DNA of 64,000 bases from JACCXG01 sp963785755 (GTDB lineage: Bacteria > Acidobacteriota > Vicinamibacteria > Vicinamibacterales > 2-12-FULL-66-21), in the NCBI GenBank assembly GCA_963785755.1, contig CAWAXG010000068.1, forward strand, positions 62,001 through 126,000. Reading direction: 5' to 3'. The notes below the pieces were generated by a model, which did no database searches, had not been told where the DNA came from, and was given only the letters and a program-made list of their open reading frames with translations. Below, in pieces: positions 7,048-15,413 of the stretch. How positions within the stretch are numbered: position 1 is the stretch's first letter; each line of letters starts with the position of its first letter. Both the position numbers and the translations under genes were made by a program.

Positions 7048-8727
7048 GTGACTGTTCTGACCCGCACTCTCACCTTGACCCTCGCGCTCTCGAGCGCGCT
7101 CGCGGCCATCACCCTGCCGATCTCTGGCGCCGGACGGAAGTTCTACAACGACGATCCGCTCGCGCGCGAGCCGGAAACGCAGGACGCGTCGGCGGCCCAG
7201 GAGCAGGAGATCGACCTCTTCTTCGATCTCGCGCTCAATCTCTTCGGGAATCCTGGCGATCGGACGCCAGACGTCCGGGCGCGCAACGTCAACACGATCG
7301 ACGAGGTCCCGGACTCAGGCTGGTTCACGAACCGCATACTTGCCCGGCCGGTGACCACCGCCGAGGCCACGCGCGGCCCGCTCACCAACGACGGTCCCGT
7401 GCCCGGCGTCTGGTCGGTCACGCGCCCGAAGGAAGTCGGATTCGCGCCTGGATTCACGATGCAGGATTCGAAGGGGACGACGTGGTTCGTGTCGTTCGAT
7501 GCCCGCGGGTACCCCGAAGCGGCGACGGGTGCTCTCCTCGTGGCGAACAAGATCTTCTGGACACTCGGCTACTGGCAGGTCGAAAACTACCTCATTACCG
7601 TACAACCTGATCAGCTGGTCGTCGCCGACACCGCGACCATCCGCCCACCGTCCAACATCGTCCGCCGGATGAAAGCGAGCGATCTCGAGGATGTGCTGCG
7701 GCGGGCCCACCGCAACGCCGACGGAACGTATCGGGCGGTCGCCGCGCGTGCCGTGCCCGGCAAACCCCTGGGCGGCTTCCGCTATCACGGCACCCGCCCC
7801 GACGATCCGAATGACGTGGTGCCGCACGAGCACCGCCGCGAGCTCAGGGCGCTCAAGGTCTTCGGCGCGTGGACCAACCTCGTGGACATGAAAGCCGGGA
7901 ATACTCTCGACGTGCTGGTCACGGACGGCGGCCGCAGCGTCGTCCGCCACTATCTTCAGGACGTCGGATCGACGTTCGGCACCGGCGCGAACGGACCGCG
8001 CGAGTACGACGAGGGATGGGAATACCTCTATGAGGGCGACCTGACCAGGAAGCGTCTCTTCCGCATGGGGTTCTACTTCCACCCGTGGCAGACCGTGCGC
8101 TACGACGAGTACCCATCGATAGGACGCTTCGAGGCCGGCTACTTCGATCCGTTGGAGTGGCGTCCCAGAGTGCCCACGGCGGCACTCCGGCACACGCGGG
8201 CGGACGATACGTTCTGGGCGGCGCGGCGCGTCATGGCGTTCTCCGACGAGCTGATCCGCGCTATCGTGAAGACCGGCGCCTACAGCGATCCGAATGCAGA
8301 GGCACATCTCGTCGAGATGCTCATCCAGCGGCGGGACAAGATCGGCTTCACCTATCTGGCCGCGATCAACCCGGCCGTCAACTTTGCCCTCGACGACAGC
8401 GGCCGCCTGACGTTCGTGAATGCGGCGGTCGCGGCCGGTGTGGCCAAGCCACCGGCCGGTGGCTATATGGTCCAGTGGTCGACGTTCGACAACAACACTG
8501 GCACGGCTTCGGCGATCGGCTCGCCGACCGCCGTCAGCACGACGGAGTCGCGTGCGCCTGGGGCACTTCCGGGCGCCGGCTTCTTGAAACTCGGGATCAG
8601 CGCAGTTCAGTCGGAACACGCGTCGTGGGCGACGCCGGTCGATGTCTACTTCCGCCGCGCGGCGGCCGGCTGGTCGCTCGTCGGCGTGGATCGCCTGCCC
8701 ACGGTCGCGGCGAAGCCGCAGTCATGA
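7048..8727 (+). CDS. Secreted protein with atypical kinase-like motifs (HipA/FAM20-like, possible pseudokinase)
   Basis: A 559-residue exported protein (signal peptide about residues 1-30) of a family I cannot name with certainty. The segment WFVSFDARGYPEAATGALLV resembles the N-lobe of HipA/CotH/FAM20-like kinases, but the position usually held by the ATP-binding Lys (V-K-F-D) is Ser. Further on, NLVDMKAGNTLDVL has the D-x-K-x-x-N catalytic-loop pattern and HYLQDVGSTFG a D-x-G metal-binding pattern. This is inference from motifs only. The start is GTG 7048 with AGGAG at 7031-7035. The stop lies just before the DUF4136 gene, and the Omp85-like gene precedes it by 35 bases. Confidence 0.6.
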   Translation: MTVLTRTLTLTLALSSALAAITLPISGAGRKFYNDDPLAREPETQDASAAQEQEIDLFFDLALNLFGNPGDRTPDVRARNVNTIDEVPDSGWFTNRILARPVTTAEATRGPLTNDGPVPGVWSVTRPKEVGFAPGFTMQDSKGTTWFVSFDARGYPEAATGALLVANKIFWTLGYWQVENYLITVQPDQLVVADTATIRPPSNIVRRMKASDLEDVLRRAHRNADGTYRAVAARAVPGKPLGGFRYHGTRPDDPNDVVPHEHRRELRALKVFGAWTNLVDMKAGNTLDVLVTDGGRSVVRHYLQDVGSTFGTGANGPREYDEGWEYLYEGDLTRKRLFRMGFYFHPWQTVRYDEYPSIGRFEAGYFDPLEWRPRVPTAALRHTRADDTFWAARRVMAFSDELIRAIVKTGAYSDPNAEAHLVEMLIQRRDKIGFTYLAAINPAVNFALDDSGRLTFVNAAVAAGVAKPPAGGYMVQWSTFDNNTGTASAIGSPTAVSTTESRAPGALPGAGFLKLGISAVQSEHASWATPVDVYFRRAAAGWSLVGVDRLPTVAAKPQS

Positions 8728-8741
8728 GAGGATTACCGAAA

Positions 8742-9347
8742 ATGAGATGTCGGCACAGGGCACGGACCGTTCTGATCGGGGTCTGCAGCCTGCTGGCTGT
8801 GGCGGCCGCGGCTCAGAAGATCAGCGTCGATTCGCACCGCGACGACCGCGCGGATTTTTCGAAGATCCAGACCTATACCTGGCTGCCGACGCCGCCGGCG
8901 AAGACGAATATCGCCCCGGATGCCGTGACGAATCCGAACATGTCCCAGAAAGTCCTCGGCCCTCACATCATCGCCGCCGTGGATCGGCAGTTGACACTTC
9001 GCGGACTGAAGCGCATCGAAGAGGGACAACCGGATATCAAGGTGGTCTACTACGCGTCTCTCAACGTCAACGTGAGCGCGGCCGAACTGGGCAGCTACTA
9101 CCAATACACCACCGGATGGGCGACGCTGCCGCTCGGAGCCGCGCCCACATCGAGCTTCGAGATCCTCGAACGTGGCACGATCGTCATCGATGTGATCGCG
9201 CCCGGCTCGAACACCGCGATCTGGCGGGGAACCGTCGCCACGAACGTCGATCACGAGAACACGCACGAGAAGCGGGTCGAGCGGATCAATGAGGCCATGA
9301 CCCGCGTGTTCGAGCGGTTTCCGGTCCGGCCTGCTCGCCAGCGCTGA
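8742..9347 (+). CDS. DUF4136 domain secreted protein
   Basis: A 201-residue exported protein of the DUF4136 family, typically periplasmic or lipoprotein, function unknown. The signal peptide (RTVLIGVCSLLAVAAAAQ) ends near residue 25. The body has the family pattern ADFSKIQTYTWLP near the start, GLKRIEEGQPDIKVVYY in the middle and a final helix ending FERFPV. There is no lipobox Cys. ATG 8742 has an AGAGGA site 8 bases upstream. An in-frame ATG at 8724 overlaps the previous stop (ATGA) and is the alternative. Part of the envelope cluster, followed after 20 bases by the porin-like gene. Confidence 0.78.
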   Translation: MRCRHRARTVLIGVCSLLAVAAAAQKISVDSHRDDRADFSKIQTYTWLPTPPAKTNIAPDAVTNPNMSQKVLGPHIIAAVDRQLTLRGLKRIEEGQPDIKVVYYASLNVNVSAAELGSYYQYTTGWATLPLGAAPTSSFEILERGTIVIDVIAPGSNTAIWRGTVATNVDHENTHEKRVERINEAMTRVFERFPVRPARQR

Positions 9348-9367
9348 GTTCGGGGGAGACACGGCCG

Positions 9368-10859
9368 ATGTCGTCCTTTCGGCGCATGCCCCATCACCGT
9401 GTTGTGGCCGTCATGCTGACGGTCCTGGCGTTCACGGTCCAGGCACGCGCGCAGCAACCCGCGGCCTCCACCGGCCCGCAGACGCCAACCGATGCGGCCG
9501 GCTTGTCACGCCTGATTCTCGAGCAGCGGCAGATCCTCGACGCGCAGACTCGTTTGATCGAGGAACTGACGAAGCGGCTCGACGAGACCAGCAAGACGGT
9601 CGCGGAAAGCCAGCGACGCATCGCCGAACTCGAGCAGAACGCATCGGCGTCGGCGCCACAGGTGCAGGAACGGCTCAAGGAGATCGAGCAGTCCATTCGC
9701 GTCCTGCCGGAGCTGGCCGCGAAGGAACTGAAAGAAACCACCGAGTTTCCCGGATCGTTCAAGATTCCTGGATCCGAGGCGTCGATCCGCTTCGGCGGGC
9801 AGGTGCGAACCCTGCTCGGTACGCAACATCGGGGCGCTCGGTACCGAGGATCGGTTCGTCACATCCTCGATCCCGATCGAAGGCACACCCGAAGCCGGCA
9901 AGCCCTCACGGACGACGCTCACGGCGAACCCGAGCCGGCTCGAGACCGACTTTCGAACGCCGACCGCTGTGGGGCCCCTTCGCGCATTTCTCTCGGGCGA
10001 TTTCGCCGGCAGCAATCGCAGCTATCGCCTGCGCCATGCGTTCGGGCAGTGGCGGGGATTCCTGATCGGTCACACCTGGTCGGCATTCTCCGATCCCGAG
10101 GCGGAGCCCGATGGCCTGGACTTCGAAGGACTGAACGCGATTTCGTTGTTCCGCCAGCCTGGGATTCGCTGGACGCATCCGTTCGGCAGCCGCTACGAGC
10201 TTGCGTTCGCGCTCGAGAATCCGTCGCCCGACATCACCGGCGCGTCGGGCGTCAATCAGGTTCCCGACGTCATCGCACGCGTGCGATTCAACGCCGAGGA
10301 GAAGCCTTCCGCCAATCGCATCCTCTTCCGTGGCGGGGGCCATACACAGGCGGCGTTGCTGTTCAGACAGCTGCGCGGCGAGCCGAACGATCTGCCCAAT
10401 CACATCCTGTCCACTGGAGGGATCGGCGTCCATTTCAGCGGCCGCCTGCACGCTCCGTGGAGGAGCCAGGATTTTCTCAAGTTCGCGACCGCTGCCGGAA
10501 CGGGGATCGGACGGTACATCACCGATCTGGGCACCCTCGGCGGTCAGGATGCCGTTTACGACGCCGAGGGAAATCGGCTCATCGCGCTGCCCGTCTACTC
10601 GACGTACATCGGCTATGAACACTGGTGGACGGAGGCGCTGCGCTCGACCGCGACCTTCGGCGCCGTGTTCGTCGACAACCTCGAGATTCAGGCGGCCGAC
10701 GCGCTGCATCAGACCACCCGGGCCAGCTTCAACCTTTCCTGGTCACCGATTCCGAGGATCGATCTGATTGCCGAGTTCCTCTCGGGACGCCGGGTCAACA
10801 AGGATCGCCAGGATGGCCACGCCGGTCAGCTGCAGCTCGGGTGGATTTTTCGATTCTGA
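9368..10859 (+). CDS. DcaP-like trimeric porin (frameshifted at about 9818)
   Basis: Outer-membrane porin of DcaP type. Part 1 (9368-9817) has a signal peptide, a coiled coil (about residues 40-115, Gln/Glu/Arg-rich heptads) and the start of the barrel (FKIPGSEASIRFGGQVR). Part 2 continues in another frame as RNIGALGTEDRFVTSS and on to the terminal strand QLQLGWIFRF. Removing one G at 9818/9819 (CTCGGTACG to CTCGTACG) joins both parts into one protein of about 496 residues. Both halves are well preserved, so the lesion is very recent or a consensus error. The final Phe is the usual outer-membrane signal. Family called from the coiled-coil plus IPGS-x-SIRFGG layout. Confidence 0.75.
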
Positions 10860-10963
10860 AGATTGCCGGCGGGCCGGCCAAATCCACGAGCCACTGAGCC
10901 CGATCACAAAATGCCGTGATCTCCCCTGACTCCGCGGCGGGTCGATCAATACTCAAGAGTCAT

Positions 10964-11559
10964 ATGGATCCGATGTTCGTTCCCGATGTCGAACGCAACC
11001 CGCAACCTGGACCCTACCGGGCGCTGATCGAGCAGATGCAGGCGCAAGGCGCCGAGTATCCCCAGATCTGGCACCTCTTCGCCTATCTGCCGTCGGCGAC
11101 CGAGCATCTCGCGCGCTTCACGCAGCAGATCCTTCGTGGTCCGGCGCCGCTCAGTCCCGGCCTGCGCGAGCTGATCGCGGCCTATACGTCGCAGCGCAAC
11201 CACTGCCCGTTTTGACTGAAGTCGCACGCCGCAGTTGCGGCGGAACTGCTTGGCGATGCCGCGCTCGTGGAGTCGGTCATGACCGACCTCGAGACGTCGT
11301 CGCTGGACGAGCGGCACAAGGCGCTGTTCCGGTTCATCGACAAGGTGAACCACGATTCGCCGCGAATCACGCACGCCGATCTCGATACCGCGCGCGCCGC
11401 CGGCTGGGACGATGAAGCGCTGTACTTCGCCATCACCGTCTGCGCCCTGTTCAATTTCTACAATCGCTGGATCGATGCGACCGGTGTGCACGCCCTGTCC
11501 GACGAAGCACACCGGCAGGGAGGCAAACGCTCGGCGCAGTACGGTACGTTCGCAGCTGA
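10964..11559 (+). CDS. Carboxymuconolactone decarboxylase/AhpD-like protein, candidate selenoprotein (UGA at 11213)
   Basis: Alkylhydroperoxidase-like CMD protein, expected to reduce peroxides with a CxxC...H site. The family motif is N-x-C-x-x-C-x-x-x-H; here it reads NHCPF, TGA (11213-11215), then LKSH. So C81 and H88 are in place and the UGA stands exactly at the second Cys (residue 84). The frame after the UGA continues with family-like sequence (HAAVAAELLGD, then FNFYNRWIDATGVHALSDEAH). A SECIS-like hairpin begins 11 bases after the UGA. Near 11543 one base seems missing: restoring a T after GGT gives GYVRS and a stop at 11557-11559, just before the convergent quinoprotein gene. Start ATG 10964; GTG/ATG alternatives nearby. 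Confidence 0.72.
11227..11242 (+). promoter_or_regulatory. Putative bacterial SECIS hairpin
   Basis: Immediately downstream of the in-frame UGA (11213-11215) lies CGCCG-CAGTTG-CGGCG: a perfect 5-bp GC stem (extendable to 7 by C-G and A-T closing pairs) with a 6-base loop. The loop contains GU at 11234-11235, 18 bases after the UGA. Bacterial SECIS elements are short hairpins at this distance with a GU in the apical loop that binds SelB, so position and shape both fit. Function is inferred. Confidence 0.6.
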
Positions 11560-11597
11560 TCGCGGACCGTTCCGGCTCGGGGCGGTGGCGGATCGGT

Positions 11598-13523
11598 TCA
11601 GTTCCGAGGCAGCGCGTACACGACGATTCCGATCGGTCCCGAGCCGGCTGGCGGGTTCGGGCCAGGGGCGCCACCGCGTTGTCCGCCGCCCCCTCGACCA
11701 CCGGCAGTGGAGGCCGTCACGAGCAGGTACTGGCGGCCGCCAAGCTCGTACATCGACGGCCCGCCCGTCGACAACCCACCGAGCTGCAACTCCGATAACT
11801 GCCGGCCGCTGCTGCTGTCGTAGATGTGCACCTTGCGATCGGCAGCGGTGGCGAACAGGAGTCCTGTTGCCGTGACGATGAGGCCTCCTTTGATGCTCGC
11901 GGCCGTACCCGTTCCTGACACACCCTGACCGACGAGGCGCAGATCATCGCCGAGCCCGATCTGCCATTTGATCGTGCCTTCGTTGAGATCGTAGGCCGTC
12001 AACGTCGTGTACGGCGGTTTGACGATCGTCGGGTAGAGCCCGAACCCCTCGGTGACGTACCGGCCTTCCTTGACCACGTCCTGCTGGCCACCCCGTCCGG
12101 CGCGCGTCTCGCCCGGTTTCATCAGCCGGATGATCGTGGGAACGTTGAAGCCGATGACATAGACGCTGCCGTCCGACGGGTGGCCGGCGGTGCTGCCCCA
12201 GTTCGATCCGCCCTGATTGCCCGGCATGTGGATCACGTCCTCGAACCCAATCGGTGTGAATGGGCCGTCGTTCCTGGCCTTCAGGATGCGCTGCCTGAAC
12301 TGCTCGCGCTCCTCGGGCGTCAGGATGTACGGATTCAGATCCTCCACCGTGAACTTCTGCCGCGAGAAGGGGGGCGGTGCCGTCGGAAACGGCTGCGTCG
12401 GCCAGAGGCTCTCACCGGGCACCGTCGTGCTCTGCGGCACGGGGCGCTCCTCGATCGGCCAGATCGGCTGACCGGTGACTCGATCGAACACGTACAGGTA
12501 GCCGGTCTTGCTGGCCATCGCGACTACGTCAACCGTCCGGCCGTTGTGGCGGATGGTCGTCAGCTGCGGAGAGGAATTGTTGTCGAGGTCCCAGATGTCA
12601 TGGTGGACGGTCTGGAAGTGCCAGAGGCGTTTGCCGGTCCTGACATCGAGGGCGATGAGGCAGTCGGCGAAGAGGTTGGCTCCTTTCCGGTTGCCGCCGT
12701 AGAAGTTGTACTTGGCGCTGCCGGTCGGCACGTAGATGATGCCGCGCTTCTCGTCGATCGACTGCTCACCCCAGTTGTTCGCGCCGCCGACGGTCTTCCA
12801 GGCATCCTCGGGCCAGGTGTCGTAGCCGAACTCGCCGGGGCGGGGAACGGTGTGAAAGGTCCACACCAGCGCGCCCGTGCGTACGTCGAACGCGCGAATG
12901 TCTCCCGGCGCCGACGCATACTCCTGGTTGGTCGCCGATCCCATGACGATGAGATTCTCGAAGACCCGTCCCGGTGTCCGGGTCTGCTGGTTGATCGTCG
13001 CCGGATCGCGGTCCAGACCGACCCGGAGATCGACCTTCCCGTTGACGCCGAACGAGGTTATCGGCTCGCCGGTGAGCGCATCGAGCTCCTGGAGGAAGTT
13101 GCTCGCGCTGAAGATCAGCCGGCGATCCTTCCCGTCCTTGCTCTCCCAGTAGTTCACGCCGCGGCTGTTGAAGTTCTCCACACCCTCGTGGATCCAGATC
13201 TGCTTGCCGGTTGCCGCGTCGAGCGCAACGAAGGACCCGTTCGGCCCGCGGCCGTAGACCGTGCCGCGTACGACGAGAGGATTGAAGTCGGTCTGGCCGG
13301 CCGGATAGACCCAGGCGACCTCCAGCCGGTTGACGTTCGCCTTGGTGATCTCGGTTGCGGCGACGAACCGTGAGCTATCCGCACCACCGGCGTAATCGCG
13401 CCATTCGCGTGGGCCCTGACCGGACACCGCCAGTCCGGACGCGACCGCCAGCGCCAGGATCATGGCTCCCTTTCCGAAACCGGCCGTACTCCGTGGTGTG
13501 GACAAATCCCGTTCACTGCCCAT
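11598..13523 (-). CDS. PQQ-dependent dehydrogenase-like quinoprotein (secreted beta-propeller)
   Basis: A 641-residue exported PQQ-binding beta-propeller, likely oxidising an alcohol or sugar in the periplasm. A signal sequence is present (MILALAVASGLAVSGQ, about 21-36). Tryptophan-docking repeats recur: GSFVALDAATGKQIW, IRAFDVRTGALVWTF, LIALDVRTGKRLWHF and LYVFDRVTGQPIW. The layout matches the glucose/quinate-type quinoproteins without a cytochrome c domain. The C-terminus is Gly/Arg-rich just before the last strand. The start ATG 13523 has GAGGAGG about 8 bases upstream. Substrate cannot be told. It is convergent with the CMD gene. Confidence 0.85.
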   Translation of the reverse strand: MGSERDLSTPRSTAGFGKGAMILALAVASGLAVSGQGPREWRDYAGGADSSRFVAATEITKANVNRLEVAWVYPAGQTDFNPLVVRGTVYGRGPNGSFVALDAATGKQIWIHEGVENFNSRGVNYWESKDGKDRRLIFSASNFLQELDALTGEPITSFGVNGKVDLRVGLDRDPATINQQTRTPGRVFENLIVMGSATNQEYASAPGDIRAFDVRTGALVWTFHTVPRPGEFGYDTWPEDAWKTVGGANNWGEQSIDEKRGIIYVPTGSAKYNFYGGNRKGANLFADCLIALDVRTGKRLWHFQTVHHDIWDLDNNSSPQLTTIRHNGRTVDVVAMASKTGYLYVFDRVTGQPIWPIEERPVPQSTTVPGESLWPTQPFPTAPPPFSRQKFTVEDLNPYILTPEEREQFRQRILKARNDGPFTPIGFEDVIHMPGNQGGSNWGSTAGHPSDGSVYVIGFNVPTIIRLMKPGETRAGRGGQQDVVKEGRYVTEGFGLYPTIVKPPYTTLTAYDLNEGTIKWQIGLGDDLRLVGQGVSGTGTAASIKGGLIVTATGLLFATAADRKVHIYDSSSGRQLSELQLGGLSTGGPSMYELGGRQYLLVTASTAGGRGGGGQRGGAPGPNPPAGSGPIGIVVYALPRN

Positions 13524-13648
13524 CGACGCGTCCTCCTCAGGCGCCCGGGGCCGGACAAAGCATTCGCCCGGTCAAGCCTGGGCAACACTACACCAGGACA
13601 GGTCGAGTGCGCTCGTCCGGGGTCGAGGGGCGCAGGTTGAAGAGGAAA

Positions 13649-14035
13649 TCAGAATTCGGTGGGCTCGATCAGCTGACATGCCTCGAGGCGGTTCCCGTCC
13701 AGATCCCAGAAGGTGAAGCATCGCAGCCGGGACAGGTCTCGCAGTTCGGAGGTCGCGACGCCACGAGCCATCAGCTCGGTCCGCTGGGCGGCCGCGTCGG
13801 TCGCTTCGAAGACCGGAAACGTGCTCGCCATGTCTGGTGCCGCGCCCACTTCGTCAGGTCGCAGCTGCCAGAGCGCCAGGGAATCACCGCGTCCCATGTC
13901 GAGCACGGCGATACCGGCGGCGCAATCTTCGAACAGAACACGGAAGCCGAGCCGCGTCCGGTACCACTCCACCGCCGCCGCGCGATCCTGAACCCGTATC
14001 ACGACGCTGTCTATCCGGTAGAACAACAGGAACAC
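13649..14035 (-). CDS. VOC (glyoxalase/bleomycin-resistance) family protein
   Basis: A 128-residue single vicinal-oxygen-chelate domain. The pattern is typical: RIDSVVIRVQDRAAAVEWYR at the N-terminus, the Glu-rich strand GFRVLFEDCAAGIAVLDMG, and FTFWDLDGNRLEACQ near the end, where the final metal-ligand Glu is expected. Substrate unknown; VOC proteins include dioxygenases, glyoxalases and antibiotic-binding proteins. The start is GTG 14035, giving the normal family length. It lies between the quinoprotein and the Crp/Fnr regulator, all on the minus strand but with over 100 bases on each side. Confidence 0.82.
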   Translation of the reverse strand: MFLLFYRIDSVVIRVQDRAAAVEWYRTRLGFRVLFEDCAAGIAVLDMGRGDSLALWQLRPDEVGAAPDMASTFPVFEATDAAAQRTELMARGVATSELRDLSRLRCFTFWDLDGNRLEACQLIEPTEF

Positions 14036-14160
14036 CTACGCCGAAGACATGTTCGTGCAACGATCCGCAGATCGGCAGACCGCCGCAGGCCCCCGCCACT
14101 ATAAGAGGGGCGTCCGCATGCGATATTGATTCGGATCAAACCGAGGCGCGGAAATGTCGG

Positions 14161-14883
14161 TTAAAGGGCCGCCGCGAGCTTCTCGAGCCGGCGCCGATCG
14201 ACGATCCGCACGAGGTGGCGGCCCTCGAACTTGACGAATCCGCGCCGCTCGAGATCCGCTGAGGCCCGGCTCATGGCCTCGAGCGAGAGTGCGAGGAAGT
14301 CCGCGATGTCCGACCGGCTCATGACCAGCGGCACACGGTTCGGATCCGCATCGCGGCCGCCCAGGTGATCGCGAAGCATGATCAGGAACATTGCGAGCCG
14401 GCCGGCCGCGTCCCGCCGGCCGATCGCCATGGCCCGGCGCTGTGCTTCCCGGAGCTCGTGCGTGACCTTGCACAGGAAGGCGAGCTGCAGCTCGGGATCG
14501 CGCCGCAGCACCTCGGTGAGCGTGTCGAGCGGAAAACGGTACAGCGTCACCGGCGTGATCGCCTGGGTCGAGTTGACGTAGCGTCCGTTCTCGGCGAGTC
14601 CAAAGATGTCGCCGGGAAACAGGAACGTGGCGATCCGCCGCTTGCCGCTCGGCAGATCGCGGAACGACTTGACCGCTCCCTGCGAGTTCAGAAACAGCCA
14701 CCGCGCCGGCGATTCCGCTTCGAACAGGGTCATGCGCGCGGGCAGCCGAAGCCGTGTCGCGAGGTGCGTCAGCTGCTCACGCTGCGCGTCGGTCAGCAAC
14801 GGGCCCGCCGGCGCGGACGTGCCGAGGAAGTGCGTCGCTCGAATCGAGAGCGTGCGATCGGCTGGTCCAGAGCGTTTGGTCAC
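14161..14883 (-). CDS. Crp/Fnr family transcriptional regulator
   Basis: A 240-residue regulator. The N-terminal cyclic-nucleotide-binding-like domain spans about 30-145 (GDIFGLAENG in the beta-roll). A dimerisation helix (LAFLCKVTHELREAQRRAM) follows, then a C-terminal winged helix with the recognition segment RSDIADFLALSLEAMSRASA and LERRGFVKFEG. No N-terminal cysteine cluster is present, so it is not an Fe-S oxygen-sensing FNR. The effector is unknown. The start is GTG 14883. The gene is monocistronic by position. Confidence 0.88.
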   Translation of the reverse strand: MTKRSGPADRTLSIRATHFLGTSAPAGPLLTDAQREQLTHLATRLRLPARMTLFEAESPARWLFLNSQGAVKSFRDLPSGKRRIATFLFPGDIFGLAENGRYVNSTQAITPVTLYRFPLDTLTEVLRRDPELQLAFLCKVTHELREAQRRAMAIGRRDAAGRLAMFLIMLRDHLGGRDADPNRVPLVMSRSDIADFLALSLEAMSRASADLERRGFVKFEGRHLVRIVDRRRLEKLAAAL

Positions 14884-15020
14884 TGGTCACCCTCAGCCCC
14901 GATGTCTCAGCTCATCCAAAGGGGGATACGTCGAAGATTACTGCATTGTGCGGCTGCGCTTGAAGCCCGAAGTGCAGGCAAGGAATGCGTCGTGATTAAC
15001 AGGGAGGAAGGGAGGGAAAA

Positions 15021-15224
15021 TCAGGGATCGTTGATGCTGTAGCGATAGGAAACCTTGTCGGGTGCGACGACCTGGATTTCATGATTCGTGACGTTGGTCG
15101 TCCCGGTGGGTACGCCCGTCAGCAGGACGCCACTCTGGCCACGCAGCGATGAAGACGTGATGGAGGCGAAGAGGATCGCGACGAACAGCAGCAGGCGACT
15201 GCGGAGAAGCCGCGAGGAAGTGTG
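15021..15224 (-). other. Possible small secreted-protein ORF without a usable start (degenerate?)
   Basis: Read on the minus strand, this frame encodes a hydrophobic run (SRLLLFVAILFASITSSS) followed by GVLLTGVPTGTTNVTNHEIQ and ending YRYSINDP before a TGA at 15021-15023. It has the look of a signal peptide plus a short exported domain, but no ATG, GTG or TTG stands at the right place, and the frame runs back to the terminator at 15281. It may be a small gene with a lost start or a decayed remnant. Confidence 0.3.
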
Positions 15225-15280
15225 CCACTGTCGGAGAGGATGCCTGCACGCGTGTCGTGTTTTCGGCCGGATGCCTGACC

Positions 15281-15321
15281 TTAAACAAAACGGCCCTGAA
15301 CAGGCATGCTGTTCAGGGCCG
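15281..15321 (-). terminator. Rho-independent terminator of tRNA-Pro transcript
   Basis: On the minus strand a 12-bp perfect stem (CGGCCCTGAACA / TGTTCAGGGCCG, 15291-15321) is followed by TTTTGTTT. It stands 9 bases after the tRNA 3' end, so it ends the merR/tRNA-Pro transcript. Confidence 0.88.
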
Positions 15322-15330
15322 GATTTTGAT

Positions 15331-15407
15331 TGGTCGGGATGACAGGATTCGAACCTGCGACCCCCTGACCCCCAGTCAGGTGCGCTACCAGGCTGCGCTA
15401 CATCCCG
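15331..15407 (-). tRNA. tRNA-Pro (anticodon GGG)
   Basis: A 77-base cloverleaf including encoded CCA. The acceptor stem is CGGGATG/CATCCCG and the D-arm is GCGC..GCGC. The anticodon stem CCTGA/TCAGG holds loop CTGGGGG with GGG at positions 34-36, and the T-arm is GCAGG-TTCGAAT-CCTGT. GGG reads CCC and CCU proline codons. It lies 6 bases downstream of the merR stop on the same strand and is followed by a strong terminator. Confidence 0.97.
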
Positions 15408-15413
15408 AATCGC

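Noticed and set aside
9810..9830. Programmed -1 or +1 frameshift site in the porin gene
   Set aside because: No slippery heptamer or downstream stimulatory structure was seen, and the same extra-G context recurs in unrelated genes.
11267..11875. Separate gene starting after the CMD TGA and running into the quinoprotein gene
   Set aside because: The first half is the continuation of the CMD domain, and the part past 11559 is antisense translation; a read-through UGA with a lost base near the end explains it better.
12180..13373. 397-codon frame antisense to the PQQ protein
   Set aside because: Lacks recognisable sequence; the beta-propeller repeats on the minus strand are convincing.
15088..15342. 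Plus-strand ORF of 84 codons over the tRNA-Pro terminator
   Set aside because: It runs through a strong terminator and tRNA and has no family-like pattern.
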